Positions 1-7,883 of a DNA stretch of 59,442 bases are shown one piece after another (position 1 is the first letter of the stretch; every line of letters starts with the position of its first letter). This DNA is from Xylanibacter rodentium (GTDB lineage Bacteria; Bacteroidota; Bacteroidia; Bacteroidales; Bacteroidaceae), in NCBI RefSeq assembly GCF_013166575.1, contig NZ_JABKKE010000022.1, forward strand, positions 1-59,442. The letters are read 5' to 3'. Both the position numbers and the translations under genes were made by a program. The notes beneath the pieces were generated by a model. The model worked only from the letters and a program-made list of their open reading frames with translations. It was not told the origin of the DNA and did not search any database.

Positions 1-2
1 CC

Positions 3-127
3 GCTCATATAACGTTCATTTTTGAAATACAATATAAAAAGTCAATTATTTAAATATCATACAGTTATTGCTAAATTTAATGCTATTTTGATACTAAAAA
101 TGAACCACAAATTATGGGCACCCTACC
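3..127 (+). repeat. 125-bp dispersed repeat, left copy (family A)
   Basis: This stretch is matched, in inverted orientation and with only scattered mismatches, by 46246-46370. Both copies run from GCTCATATAACGTTCA at one end to CACCCTACC at the other. It has no convincing ORF and is very AT-rich. It lies just outside the 3' end of the defence-like operon. Its function is unknown; it could be a small non-autonomous element. Confidence 0.85.
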
Positions 128-168
128 CGCCACGCCTCTATCCGTTTCCGCAGTGTAAAATCGGCTAT

Positions 169-248
169 AAACTCAGTTTTTTGTAAAAATCACCGTTATA
201 ATCGCAAAAAATTGTACCTCGCTCCGGTTTTAAACTCAATTTTTTGTA
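169..248 (+). repeat. Pair of 17-bp direct repeats, 63 bp apart
   Basis: AAACTCAGTTTTTTGTA at 169-185 recurs as AAACTCAATTTTTTGTA at 232-248, with one mismatch. The pair sits between the family A repeat and the end of the SIR2-like gene. It may be a small duplication or a trace of an insertion; nothing here decides. Confidence 0.6.
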
Positions 249-249
249 C

Positions 250-283
250 GGTGATGCAATTTATGGGAATAAATTGCATCACC
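250..283 (-). terminator. Stem-loop downstream of the SIR2-like gene
   Basis: A perfect 15-bp inverted repeat (GGTGATGCAATTTAT at 250-264 and its complement at 269-283) encloses a 4-nt loop. It starts 14 bases past the stop of the SIR2-like gene, so it is placed to end the defence operon transcript. There is no U-tract directly after it, so RNA 3'-end protection is an alternative to intrinsic termination. Confidence 0.5.
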
Positions 284-297
284 AACCATAACCAATT

Positions 298-1335
298 TCA
301 GATAACATTGAAATTCTTTTTATATTCGTTCTGTATCAGCGGTGATAACAAATCTTTAAGTTCATCTAATGCATTGCAAGACTTTAATCTTAGGCTTGAT
401 TGTCCCCACCAACCGCTATATAGTCGTTTATAATAGCCCTCGATGCTTCTTCTCGGAAATTCCCCCACAAAACTATCAAATAAATTATTATAGGTTTTTA
501 CATGGTAGTTAGTAGGTTGAATGAAGTCATCCCACGTATCAAGCAATTCTGACTCAGGCTTTACATCAATAATTTCAATTTGGTCATAACGCCTAAACGT
601 AGAAGAAAATGCTGTTTTCATGGCTTTTATGGCTTCAACATCAGTTTTTGGCGCACTATAACCAAATACCGTCAATATGCTGGCATTTTTAATTATTTCC
701 AAAAAGCCATTCCAAGCGTTGCTTATATATGGATCTAAATTGTAATTTTTCTTTTTTACTGGAAATAAAAGTTTGGGGCGATGTAGTGATTTGTTATCGC
801 ATTTATAACAGTGTGAGTTTCTATATGCCTGTATCGCTCCACATTCACCACATATACCAACTCCTATATTTCCATGCAAAAACACTAATTGCGGTAAATC
901 ATTTGTAAAATGACAAACTCTGTTATATGCTTGAATTAGAAGGTCATCCCAATTAAACGTAAAAATGTAATCTTTTGACCTTAATGACAAAATCAAGTAA
1001 TCATATATAGTAGGTTGGTCGGGCAATTCATACTGGGAAAACTTTTGTATTATTTTATTTTCCAATTCATCCTTCACCGATGAATATTCTGACATAGTAT
1101 CCAACTCCGAGTAAATATCCTCCAAATTGGTACTTGTAGTTTTTAATTCTACGCCAGACAATATATGCGATAAATCCAATTCCTCAAGAAAATTATTCAT
1201 AACGGAGCATTTCAACCCGTTCCTATCTCCATTAGGAATTGCCGCAATAGTCGCGCCCGCACCCAAAATAAACACATGAGGACGATTTAAGATAAAGTCA
1301 TGTATGTACTTTTCAATTTCTGCTTTGTCTTCCAT
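298..1335 (-). CDS. SIR2-like domain protein (predicted NAD-dependent effector)
   Basis: 345 aa, last gene of a three-gene operon. Seen: a Rossmann-type glycine motif GAGAT at residues 25-29, the FTFNWDD segment (Asn128) corresponding to the TxNYD region of sirtuin-like folds, LHG with His154, a four-cysteine cluster (C162, C165, C176, C179) matching a zinc ribbon, and FGYSAP at 224-229. These fit the SIR2_2 type of SIR2-like protein. Known: SIR2-like domains in bacterial defence systems such as Thoeris, Dsr and SIR2-APAZ consume NAD during infection. Inferred: an NADase or NAD-dependent effector acting with the upstream RloA/RloB-like pair, which ends 15 bp before this start. The C-terminal third has no domain I recognise. 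Base composition is AT-richer than the rest of the window, suggesting transfer. Confidence 0.72.
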   Translation of the reverse strand: MEDKAEIEKYIHDFILNRPHVFILGAGATIAAIPNGDRNGLKCSVMNNFLEELDLSHILSGVELKTTSTNLEDIYSELDTMSEYSSVKDELENKIIQKFSQYELPDQPTIYDYLILSLRSKDYIFTFNWDDLLIQAYNRVCHFTNDLPQLVFLHGNIGVGICGECGAIQAYRNSHCYKCDNKSLHRPKLLFPVKKKNYNLDPYISNAWNGFLEIIKNASILTVFGYSAPKTDVEAIKAMKTAFSSTFRRYDQIEIIDVKPESELLDTWDDFIQPTNYHVKTYNNLFDSFVGEFPRRSIEGYYKRLYSGWWGQSSLRLKSCNALDELKDLLSPLIQNEYKKNFNVI

Positions 1336-1350
1336 TTCGGTACAACCGAT

Positions 1351-1932
1351 CTATTTAGTATCTACAATCTCAAACAATTTCGGCAATCTGCTATATGACT
1401 CTCCTTCCATACCTACTATATTAGCATTGGCTATTGCTTTATCAAGACGATTATCTGCAAGCAATTCCGATACCCATGCTTCTTTTGAAAGGAATGATTG
1501 GTGTTTACTGAAATTGGGCATATATCGGTGAAGGACATCAATCACATCATCCGATGTTGCGAAATATCGGTTGGTGTTCAGATAGTGCAAAAGAAACCAG
1601 AACTCAATTGACGGCATACTGTCACACAATATGACCACCGGATTGTCAGCATACTTACGCCTCATATCCTCAAACTTTGCTTTTTCTGCCGGTCGTGTAC
1701 GGGTAACATCGGCATCAAAAACACATACGGCAATTCCATTGTCAGCAAGCACTCGTTCTATCTGCTTCTGCATTTCATCAAAAGTCTGTTCTGTGAAATT
1801 TCGCGGTTTGCAGACATAGTTATATCCACGCAGTCGTTTGAGGTGGGTGAAATAGTATCGCTCGGTCGCCCCTTCTCCGATAATTGTGATTGTCGGATTT
1901 TTGAGTTTACGCTCCTTTATTCTTCGTGCCAT
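1351..1932 (-). CDS. rloB: RloB-like protein (TOPRIM-like, AbiLii type)
   Basis: 193 aa. It has the arrangement expected of RloB-family proteins: an N-terminal GEGATERYYF segment (Glu20, Glu24), a central VFDADV (Asp73, Asp75), and a DSMPSIEFWFLLHY block around Glu110. Conserved acidic residues of this kind match a TOPRIM-like metal site. Known: rloA/rloB occur in accessory regions of restriction-modification loci, and related pairs act as abortive-infection systems such as AbiL. Inferred: the nuclease-like partner of the ATPase encoded 11 bp upstream. Gene order and short gaps (11 and 15 bp) indicate one transcript with both neighbours. The substrate cannot be told from sequence. Confidence 0.75.
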   Translation of the reverse strand: MARRIKERKLKNPTITIIGEGATERYYFTHLKRLRGYNYVCKPRNFTEQTFDEMQKQIERVLADNGIAVCVFDADVTRTRPAEKAKFEDMRRKYADNPVVILCDSMPSIEFWFLLHYLNTNRYFATSDDVIDVLHRYMPNFSKHQSFLSKEAWVSELLADNRLDKAIANANIVGMEGESYSRLPKLFEIVDTK

Positions 1933-1943
1933 AACTTTACCTC

Positions 1944-3125
1944 TTACAATACATTCGGTAATGCGCCAAACTGACCGTTCATATATGCCCGATGGATTGA
2001 CGACAACTTGTTAAGCCCTTTGAAATCAACGAGAGAAAACAGCGTAGTGTTACCGTCTTTGCCCTTTTCGGTAAACCATACGGAGTCCTTGCCAAACAAA
2101 TCATCAATATCCTTCAATATCGGATCATAATGCGTCGATACAAGCAATTGCGATTGATTGTCCGGGGTATTTATGAATTTGGCGAGGATGTATTCCATCA
2201 GATTTGGGTGCATAGATGCCTCGATTTCATCAATGCACAAAAACGCTTGCCGTTTCAACTGTGTATATATAAGCGATTCAAGTTCGACCATACGTTTTGT
2301 TCCTGTACTCTGACAGTTCTCAGGCAAAACATAGCTTTCGCTCCCGGCTTCGCTTTTTACGGTATGACCGAACAATGCCGCCATTTTCTGAATTTTGATG
2401 TCGGAAATATTGAAATCAGCTTCCTGTGCGAACTGCATAAGGTTTTCCCGGAAATCTTCGCTGTCGGCAATCATCTTCTTAGCTCCCTGCGACAATGAGG
2501 ATAGTGAACCGCTCTGCAATGGCAGCATACGGTTGTCAATCCAGCGGCGCATATTGTCAAGATAAGGCACGGCGATATTGACTTTCTTCAATACAGCAAG
2601 AACCGACATATTCCGCAGGCAGTTCATTGTCATAATATCTACTTCCGCCGGCGAAAGTTTGGCGACAGTTGGATTAAATATCAACTTTGATACCCCCTGC
2701 ACGTCCTCACGGCAAAACACCTTTGTCGGGCGGTTTGTAAGATAGACAAACAATGCCTCCCGGCATACTTTTTCGGGATTTACCGTAAGCTGATACCAAT
2801 AACGTATGCCATCCACATACAGCTTGATTTCAAACTCCGTGTCATACGACAGCGCGGACTTTCGCATAAGAAATGGCTGGACATTCGTGCCGTCATCATT
2901 CGTTGCCGGAATATTATTCCAAAAATCACGAAGGAACTCAACAGCATCCAAAAGGTTTGACTTGCCGCTGGCATTGGCTCCGAAAACAACTGCAAAACGG
3001 AGCAGTTGTACCCCGTCGGGCATCGTTACAACGCTGTTGTAACGGTCATCTCCTGAAGGCTCGAAACTTAGTTCAACCTCATCACGGAAGGACTTGAAGT
3101 TTTTTATTTTCAACTCTTGTATCAT
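1944..3125 (-). CDS. rloA: RloA-like AAA/ABC-type ATPase (AbiLi type)
   Basis: 393 aa from the ATG at 3125. The reading frame stays open to 3197, but a -7 promoter box (TAACTTTG, 3146-3153) lies inside that extension, and residue 1 of MIQELKIKNF is the usual start of this family. Walker A GANASGKS is at residues 49-56, Walker B FLCIDEIE near 295-301, followed by ASMHPN, and the H-loop STHYD near 330. This is the SMC/OLD-like ATPase layout found in RloA, AbiLi and PARIS-type sensors. Known: such ATPases sense phage-encoded triggers and control a TOPRIM partner. Inferred: the sensor or regulator of the following RloB-like and SIR2-like proteins. Confidence 0.8.
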   Translation of the reverse strand: MIQELKIKNFKSFRDEVELSFEPSGDDRYNSVVTMPDGVQLLRFAVVFGANASGKSNLLDAVEFLRDFWNNIPATNDDGTNVQPFLMRKSALSYDTEFEIKLYVDGIRYWYQLTVNPEKVCREALFVYLTNRPTKVFCREDVQGVSKLIFNPTVAKLSPAEVDIMTMNCLRNMSVLAVLKKVNIAVPYLDNMRRWIDNRMLPLQSGSLSSLSQGAKKMIADSEDFRENLMQFAQEADFNISDIKIQKMAALFGHTVKSEAGSESYVLPENCQSTGTKRMVELESLIYTQLKRQAFLCIDEIEASMHPNLMEYILAKFINTPDNQSQLLVSTHYDPILKDIDDLFGKDSVWFTEKGKDGNTTLFSLVDFKGLNKLSSIHRAYMNGQFGALPNVL

Positions 3126-3145
3126 CGTAGGTGGATTTAATTTGA

Positions 3146-3177
3146 CAAAGTTAGCCATTAAATGCGACACCACCAAA
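3146..3177 (-). promoter_or_regulatory. Promoter of the RloA-RloB-SIR2 operon
   Basis: On the minus strand TTTG (3174-3177) is followed after exactly 20 bp by TAACTTTG (3146-3153), a textbook Bacteroidetes -33/-7 pair. Transcription would start roughly at 3135-3140, about 10-15 nt before the ATG at 3125. It overlaps the N-terminal extension of the longest frame and so decides the start codon. Confidence 0.75.
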
Positions 3178-3197
3178 ACAAAACGACGATATTTCAA

Positions 3198-3662
3198 ATT
3201 TTAATTCCAAAATAAGAGCAAAAGCAGCCAAAAGAGAAATTAAAATTAAAATATAAGTTGATTTAGCAAGCAAAAGGGAGCCGAAAAACTCCGTAAATCC
3301 ACAACCAAATTAGTGAGGGAGCAAGGATTAGCGAAAAATGGGGCAATAAATAAGGCTTATTTAACGCTCTTAATTGCCGAAAATCAGTGAATTATTACTA
3401 CCTTTACATAGTAAACGAAGAAGAACATTGAAATATCGGGGTGCGCAAAAAGGGAGCATCACGATTTTTGGAGAGCTAAGTATTTGATAATCATATAGCA
3501 TACGCCTGTGACATAAATACCAGGCGGATCACAGAGAAAAACGGCAAGATGCCGCAAATCGCTGAAACTAAGATAGTTTCAGCGATTTTTGTAATGCCTC
3601 TATCCGGCAAAATGACGCACATTGTAGGTCACCCGATAATTTTTTATGCACTGCACACTTGA
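3198..3662. other. Gene-free stretch between the defence operon and the MFS gene
   Basis: 465 bp without a credible ORF, rich in A/T and purine runs. It contains a small hairpin (CGGC-AAGAT-GCCG, 3542-3554) and the perfect stem-loop at 3556-3590. I find no integrase, tRNA or transposon end. It may be the scar of lost mobile DNA bordering the operon. Confidence 0.5.
3556..3590 (+). terminator. Strong rho-independent terminator-like hairpin
   Basis: A 15-bp perfect stem (3556-3570 with 3574-3588) with a 3-nt loop runs into TTTTT on the plus strand. No plus-strand gene precedes it, so it may be left over from a lost gene. Read from the minus strand it could also stop transcripts from the MFS gene ending at 3663, although the trailing T-run is then shorter. 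Confidence 0.6.
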
Positions 3663-4859
3663 TTACTCCGGCTCAGCGGGCATTTGTTGAGAAATATGTT
3701 TTGCTCTTAATATCATAAACGAGACCATCGCGACAATTAAAGCAAAAACAGCAATTCCAATAAATGATATATTTAAACCATATTGTTTCCCAACGAATCC
3801 AATTATTACCGGACCGAGGAGTATCCCCGAATATCCGAAGGCATTAATAAAACTGATAATGTTATGTACAGCCATACCTTTAATGTGTGCCGCAAAGGAA
3901 ACCAATTGAGGGACAACATTGGCGGCACCGCAACCGACCATCGCAAAGCCAACGACAGCAGCAATGGCACTATCAACCAATACTACAGTCATAAAACCGA
4001 TAGCAATAAGCAAAGCTCCCCCGACCACAACAATTCTTTGTCCCAACCGATCTACCATTTTGTCTCCACAAAGTCTCATAATTGTCATTGTTATGGCAAA
4101 AGCTGTATAAAAAAATCCGGCCATAGACATTTCAATGCCACGCTCTTGACTAACAAATATTGCCGACCAGCCCATTACAGCGCCCTCCGAAGCATACATG
4201 ACAAGGCACAACAATCCAACCACGACAACCATAGGAGGAATATATAATTTACCTTTCCTTGGTTTCTCAACAGGCGTGTCTGGCTCAAGTTCCTCTTTCG
4301 GTAACAAATCCTTGCATCCTAATACCAACGCAATAATTGTGACCACCATACAAATGATGACAGCCCATTTAGGTATGAGTCCCAAAGTAAACAGTACGCT
4401 CATTGTTCCGGCACCAATCAGTGTCCCCAACGAGTAGCCGCCATGAAAGCTTGACATAAAAAACCTGCCCGTCTTACGCTCTATGGCAATACCATTCACA
4501 TTTGCCGCAACATCAATGGTTATGGTGCAACCTCCGAAAATCATAAGCATCACGCCTGTCAGCCATACATTTACAAGCAGGCTTATAGCTAATAATGCAA
4601 ATGCCATCAGCAGTCCAGACACATAAATAACTTTCTTCGCGCCATAACGATTTACCAAAAAGCCGGAAAGCGGAAGAGCGCAAATAGAACCAAACCCACT
4701 ACACAGCATAAGCAATCCAAGAGAACCCTCATCTATTGCAAAAGCGCTTTTGACATATGGTACAAGCGGTGCCCATGCAGCCTCAAGAACCCCTATTACC
4801 ATAAAAGCGACCCGATTAGCGACAAGCAAATGCTTATGTTGGCTGTGAAGTATATTCAT
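3663..4859 (-). CDS. Major facilitator superfamily transporter (YbjJ/FucP-like)
   Basis: 398 aa, almost entirely hydrophobic with about 12 predicted membrane segments, split by a charged central loop around residues 190-210 (LLPKEELEPDTPVEKPRKGK). An RYGAKK-type loop after the second segment and a DRLGQR-type loop in the second half are the MFS signature positions. Known: the closest families I recognise are inner-membrane MFS proteins such as YbjJ and fucose/glucose permease-like carriers. The substrate cannot be deduced. The gene follows two lipoprotein genes on the same strand (78-bp gap) and probably belongs to the same transcriptional unit, suggesting uptake or export of the ligand those lipoproteins meet. 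Confidence 0.8.
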   Translation of the reverse strand: MNILHSQHKHLLVANRVAFMVIGVLEAAWAPLVPYVKSAFAIDEGSLGLLMLCSGFGSICALPLSGFLVNRYGAKKVIYVSGLLMAFALLAISLLVNVWLTGVMLMIFGGCTITIDVAANVNGIAIERKTGRFFMSSFHGGYSLGTLIGAGTMSVLFTLGLIPKWAVIICMVVTIIALVLGCKDLLPKEELEPDTPVEKPRKGKLYIPPMVVVVGLLCLVMYASEGAVMGWSAIFVSQERGIEMSMAGFFYTAFAITMTIMRLCGDKMVDRLGQRIVVVGGALLIAIGFMTVVLVDSAIAAVVGFAMVGCGAANVVPQLVSFAAHIKGMAVHNIISFINAFGYSGILLGPVIIGFVGKQYGLNISFIGIAVFALIVAMVSFMILRAKHISQQMPAEPE

Positions 4860-4937
4860 CTCAAGTTAATTTTAAACATCATATTGAGCAGGCAATCATT
4901 TTATTGATTGCCTGCTCGCTTTTCATTGGATTGCAGT

Positions 4938-5690
4938 TTATTGGTTTGCGGTCTGTTTGAAACCTGTGTCTTCTGCTGACCAAGACTTCCATTTGCACTC
5001 TCCGACTTCCATTTCAGAGAACTGTGCGGTGAATGAATGCTCAACCGGGCTTGCCGCATATATTCCGAACGAAATTTCTCCATCACCCTTGTCTAAATGA
5101 AATGTGCGCATCTGGTGGAAAGCGATACCGTCAGTGCTCGTTTCTATATAATAGTCACTTCCCCGGCGGCTAAGACGATACCACATTTCTCTTATGGAAG
5201 ATGGAATGTCATGTGTGGCCCAGTCGGAATATCCGTTGTTTGTCACCACACTGCCCAGTCTTTGATATTCCTCATTCTCGTATTCAATTGACGCCTTCAT
5301 CCAATTATCACTGTCAAGATAGATTGCAATACCGCACTGGTCAAACAAGGCAGAACTGTTGAACGATGTCTTTACGGTGAAAGAAAAGAACTTGTTAGAA
5401 GTTTTCATTTGCAGCACCGGAGCATTGTCATTGCTGAACCCATAATAGGTGCGCTGCCATAGGTCGGTGTGAGGCTCTGAAACGATTGTAATCAAAGAGT
5501 CCGTGATTGTATATTGTTTTGGTTGACGAATCCAAAACAAGTTTTCCGCCACAAATGGCTTTAAGATTGTGTCTTCTTTTTCCATATTCGATTTGTTTGT
5601 TGTTGCTGATTGTTGTCTCTGCCCATTTTGACATGATAACAGGGTGCATGCAAGTAGTGACAATGCTATGAAAATTTGATTTCTGTTCAT
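4938..5690 (-). CDS. DUF1349-like lipoprotein
   Basis: 250 aa. The N-terminus is a lipoprotein signal (hydrophobic core then LLSC, Cys about 20). The mature part has the pattern of DUF1349 (concanavalin-like lectin fold): FDQCGIAIYLDSDNWMKASI, a central strand-rich region with TSTDGIAFHQMRTF, and FGIYAASP near the end. Known: DUF1349 proteins are β-sandwich proteins often associated with carbohydrate or glycoside metabolism; no catalytic function is established. It is downstream of a paralogue-like lipoprotein (55-bp gap) and upstream of an MFS gene. Inferred location: anchored in the envelope, perhaps binding a glycan or small ligand. Confidence 0.65.
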   Translation of the reverse strand: MNRNQIFIALSLLACTLLSCQNGQRQQSATTNKSNMEKEDTILKPFVAENLFWIRQPKQYTITDSLITIVSEPHTDLWQRTYYGFSNDNAPVLQMKTSNKFFSFTVKTSFNSSALFDQCGIAIYLDSDNWMKASIEYENEEYQRLGSVVTNNGYSDWATHDIPSSIREMWYRLSRRGSDYYIETSTDGIAFHQMRTFHLDKGDGEISFGIYAASPVEHSFTAQFSEMEVGECKWKSWSAEDTGFKQTANQ

Positions 5691-5745
5691 TTGTTGAGAT
5701 ATTAAACCTGTTTATAAAGTCTGATTATAGTGTAATATAAAAATC

Positions 5746-6519
5746 TTATTCCTTGTTTAGTTTGCCTATGCGAAAATCGGGGACAGCCTCTTGCTTAAGC
5801 GATACTTCCGTGAAACAGCAGGTGTGTTCATCGTCTTTAGGACTTTGGGAACTCAGACCAAGAAGCAACTTCTCAGGAAAATCATTCTTGTAGAGGCGAG
5901 CCATATGCCATATTTTCCCATCTTCTGAAAAATAACTGCCAAGAGTGGTGCCATCGGAGGATAATCTCATATAAACATACGGACCGACAATTGCCTGATG
6001 ATTATTGTCATCAGAGGTACCTATTGTGCGAACTGACACTACCCGATGGTCACCATATTCGTCCTGCTCGAAACATAGTTTTTGACAATGAGTGTCATTC
6101 TCGTATGCGTATAACACACCAGCCGAATATGTTCCGGTTTCAGTGAAGTCCGGCTGTACTTTAGCCGTAAAAGTGAAAGGCCTGGTATTGTCAATCTCTG
6201 TGAAAACGACCGCAGAACTATTAACGACGCTTCCGTCCGGTGAACGGAAATAATCAGTTTGTGGACCGGCTACAAACTTGATGGTGTCGCCCGCGAGTGT
6301 AATGCTTTTCTCTGCGCCGTTTTTAGACTTTGTAAAACGGATTCCGCCTACATTGATGTCACATGGAGCGAGTTCAACGGTTTCCGCCATAACTTTTTCG
6401 CCCAAACAGCCTGTCTTTTTCCCGGATTCTTTCTGAGTGCATCCAGTCATTGCAAGACTTGCAATGACTGCGATAAATACCATTTTTTTCATTGTGATAT
6501 TGATTTGATTATTATTCAT
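5746..6519 (-). CDS. DUF1349-like lipoprotein, first gene of the operon
   Basis: 257 aa from the ATG at 6519, which has AAGGAAG about 7 nt upstream; an upstream in-frame TTG at 6525 and an internal ATG at 6492 (MKKMVF) are alternatives. A lipobox (LAMTGC) follows a short hydrophobic core. The mature protein shares the β-sandwich style of the next gene: GTYSAGVLYAYENDTHCQKL, a YVYMRLSSDGTTLGSYFSEDGKIW block and LLLGLSSQSP. The two proteins look like diverged duplicates. Regulation: a -33/-7 promoter at 6551-6582 and three 33-bp-spaced repeats immediately upstream point to activation by the adjacent LuxR-type protein. Confidence 0.65.
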   Translation of the reverse strand: MNNNQINITMKKMVFIAVIASLAMTGCTQKESGKKTGCLGEKVMAETVELAPCDINVGGIRFTKSKNGAEKSITLAGDTIKFVAGPQTDYFRSPDGSVVNSSAVVFTEIDNTRPFTFTAKVQPDFTETGTYSAGVLYAYENDTHCQKLCFEQDEYGDHRVVSVRTIGTSDDNNHQAIVGPYVYMRLSSDGTTLGSYFSEDGKIWHMARLYKNDFPEKLLLGLSSQSPKDDEHTCCFTEVSLKQEAVPDFRIGKLNKE

Positions 6520-6550
6520 TTGCAACTTCCTTGTAAATTGTTTGTGGTTG

Positions 6551-6582
6551 CAAAATTAAATAGAATGCAGGATGTGCGCAAT
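6551..6582 (-). promoter_or_regulatory. Promoter of the DUF1349 lipoprotein operon
   Basis: Minus-strand ATTG (6579-6582), 20 bp, then TAATTTTG (6551-6558). The start of transcription would fall about 25 nt upstream of the ATG at 6519. The first of the three repeated TAACCAAT motifs begins 10 bp upstream of the -33 box, an activator-like position. Confidence 0.65.
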
Positions 6583-6591
6583 ACTGATTTC

Positions 6592-6670
6592 TAACCAATT
6601 TTCGCATCAGTTAAATATAATTACTAACCAATAATAACTGGTGCAACACTTGTTTTTTAACCAATAATTA
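6592..6670. promoter_or_regulatory. Three TAACCAAT repeats at exact 33-bp spacing (operator array)
   Basis: TAACCAATTTT begins at 6592, TAACCAATAATAA at 6625 and TAACCAATAATTA at 6658; the period is exactly 33 bp, about three helical turns, so all copies face nearly the same side of DNA. The array fills the gap between the LuxR-type gene and the promoter of the lipoprotein operon. I infer binding sites for the LuxR-type regulator; that is not shown by sequence alone. Confidence 0.65.
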
Positions 6671-6684
6671 AGTGGACAAACCTA

Positions 6685-7449
6685 TTAAATAAGGTTCATT
6701 CTTAATGCAATTTCTACTGCCGCTGCAGTATTTGCTACTTTTAATGCCGCCAAAATATCCTGACGATGACGATTGACAGTATAAATTGAGATGTTTAATT
6801 TATCAGCGATCTGTTTACTTGGCACTCCTTTTGCCATCAAGGACACAATTTCGAGTTGTCGGCGGCTAAGAATTTTATGGTCACTCACTTCGTATATGTC
6901 TCGTCCAACCGTCTCTCCTGTCAATAGATTGACAATGATTCCGTCTTGCCGGTTATGAGAAACGGGGTATGGAATGTAAGTGCATAGACCGAGTAAAACA
7001 CTTCCGTTGGCACTACAGCCAAAATATCTCGTTGTATGGAGTATTTTGACTTTTTCATTGCCTCCGGTCCGATAAAAACTGAGGATGCATGAAGCTGAAA
7101 AATTTGTCTTTTCTTTTACTGAAAGTTCTTTTATGAAGTTAAAGAAACGAAGTTCCAGCACATGACGTTCAATAAGTTCGTCTTCTTTTGCATGACTGAA
7201 TACTATGTCCTCAAAAGCTGAATTACGGTTTACCATATATTCAGGGAGATTCATTATAGTTTGACCGAATTTCCCAGAGAAAATATGGCATTCGTTGTTC
7301 TGAAAATCAGACACAACTGCTATACCTTCTGTTGCAAGCGCATAACCATTAGCACATGCTTTTGCTTTAGCAAGTAAAATGTCTCTATTATCCGAGGACT
7401 CAAACTGTTGTTCAGTCAAAAGCGATTTTAGTTCATGTTCTTGCTTCAT
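6685..7449 (-). CDS. LuxR-family transcriptional regulator with N-terminal sensor region
   Basis: 254 aa. The C-terminal 60 residues carry a clear LuxR/GerE helix-turn-helix: LSRRQLEIVSLMAKG, then SKQIADKLNISIYTVNRHRQ. The first 180 residues resemble a PAS-like or ligand-sensing domain and have no receiver signature (no conserved DD...D...K set), so it is not a typical two-component response regulator. It is the first gene of a minus-strand cluster leading to two lipoproteins and an MFS transporter; the intergenic gap of 165 bp holds the repeat array. Inferred: a one-component regulator of that cluster sensing a small molecule. The tRNA-Val gene ends 150 bp upstream. Confidence 0.78.
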   Translation of the reverse strand: MKQEHELKSLLTEQQFESSDNRDILLAKAKACANGYALATEGIAVVSDFQNNECHIFSGKFGQTIMNLPEYMVNRNSAFEDIVFSHAKEDELIERHVLELRFFNFIKELSVKEKTNFSASCILSFYRTGGNEKVKILHTTRYFGCSANGSVLLGLCTYIPYPVSHNRQDGIIVNLLTGETVGRDIYEVSDHKILSRRQLEIVSLMAKGVPSKQIADKLNISIYTVNRHRQDILAALKVANTAAAVEIALRMNLI

Positions 7450-7599
7450 TGTGAATTGAATTAGTTGTTATTCACCATTGCTGGGTTGTGCCATTTGACC
7501 TGGATTGCGGAACATCCCATCCCTCTCCATAAAAAACACTTCAAACAAAAAAATCCTGCCTCCAAAATCTTGGATTGCAGGATTAACCTTTTCCCTTTG

Positions 7600-7674
7600 T
7601 GGGCGCTGACGGATTCGAACCGCCGACCCTCTGCTTGTAAGGCAGATGCTCTAAACCAGCTGAGCTAAGCGCCC
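7600..7674 (-). tRNA. tRNA-Val (anticodon UAC)
   Basis: 75 nt cloverleaf on the minus strand: acceptor GGGCGCT pairs with AGCGCCC before discriminator A; D-arm GCTCAGCTGGTTTAGAGC; anticodon loop CTTACAA with anticodon TAC; T-arm GTTCGAATC. No CCA is encoded. A Bacteroidetes promoter lies just upstream. Confidence 0.97.
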
Positions 7675-7694
7675 TTACTTCTTGTAAGCGATTG

Positions 7695-7725
7695 CAAAGG
7701 TAGTGCTTTTTTTTGTAACCGCAAA
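7695..7725 (-). promoter_or_regulatory. Promoter of tRNA-Val
   Basis: Minus-strand TTTG (7722-7725), 19 bp, TACCTTTG (7695-7702). The tRNA 5' end is 21 bp downstream of the -7 box. Confidence 0.75.
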
Positions 7726-7883
7726 CTTTTTTATTCATTATTTTACCGAATGATAAAAAATAATTCAAAAACAACTCAAATAACCGATTTTGAATCGTAT
7801 CTTACATACAATATACATCTTAAAGATGAAGATTATCCTAAAAAGCATTTCCGTATCTCCTAAAAATAAAAAAACAATAACAT

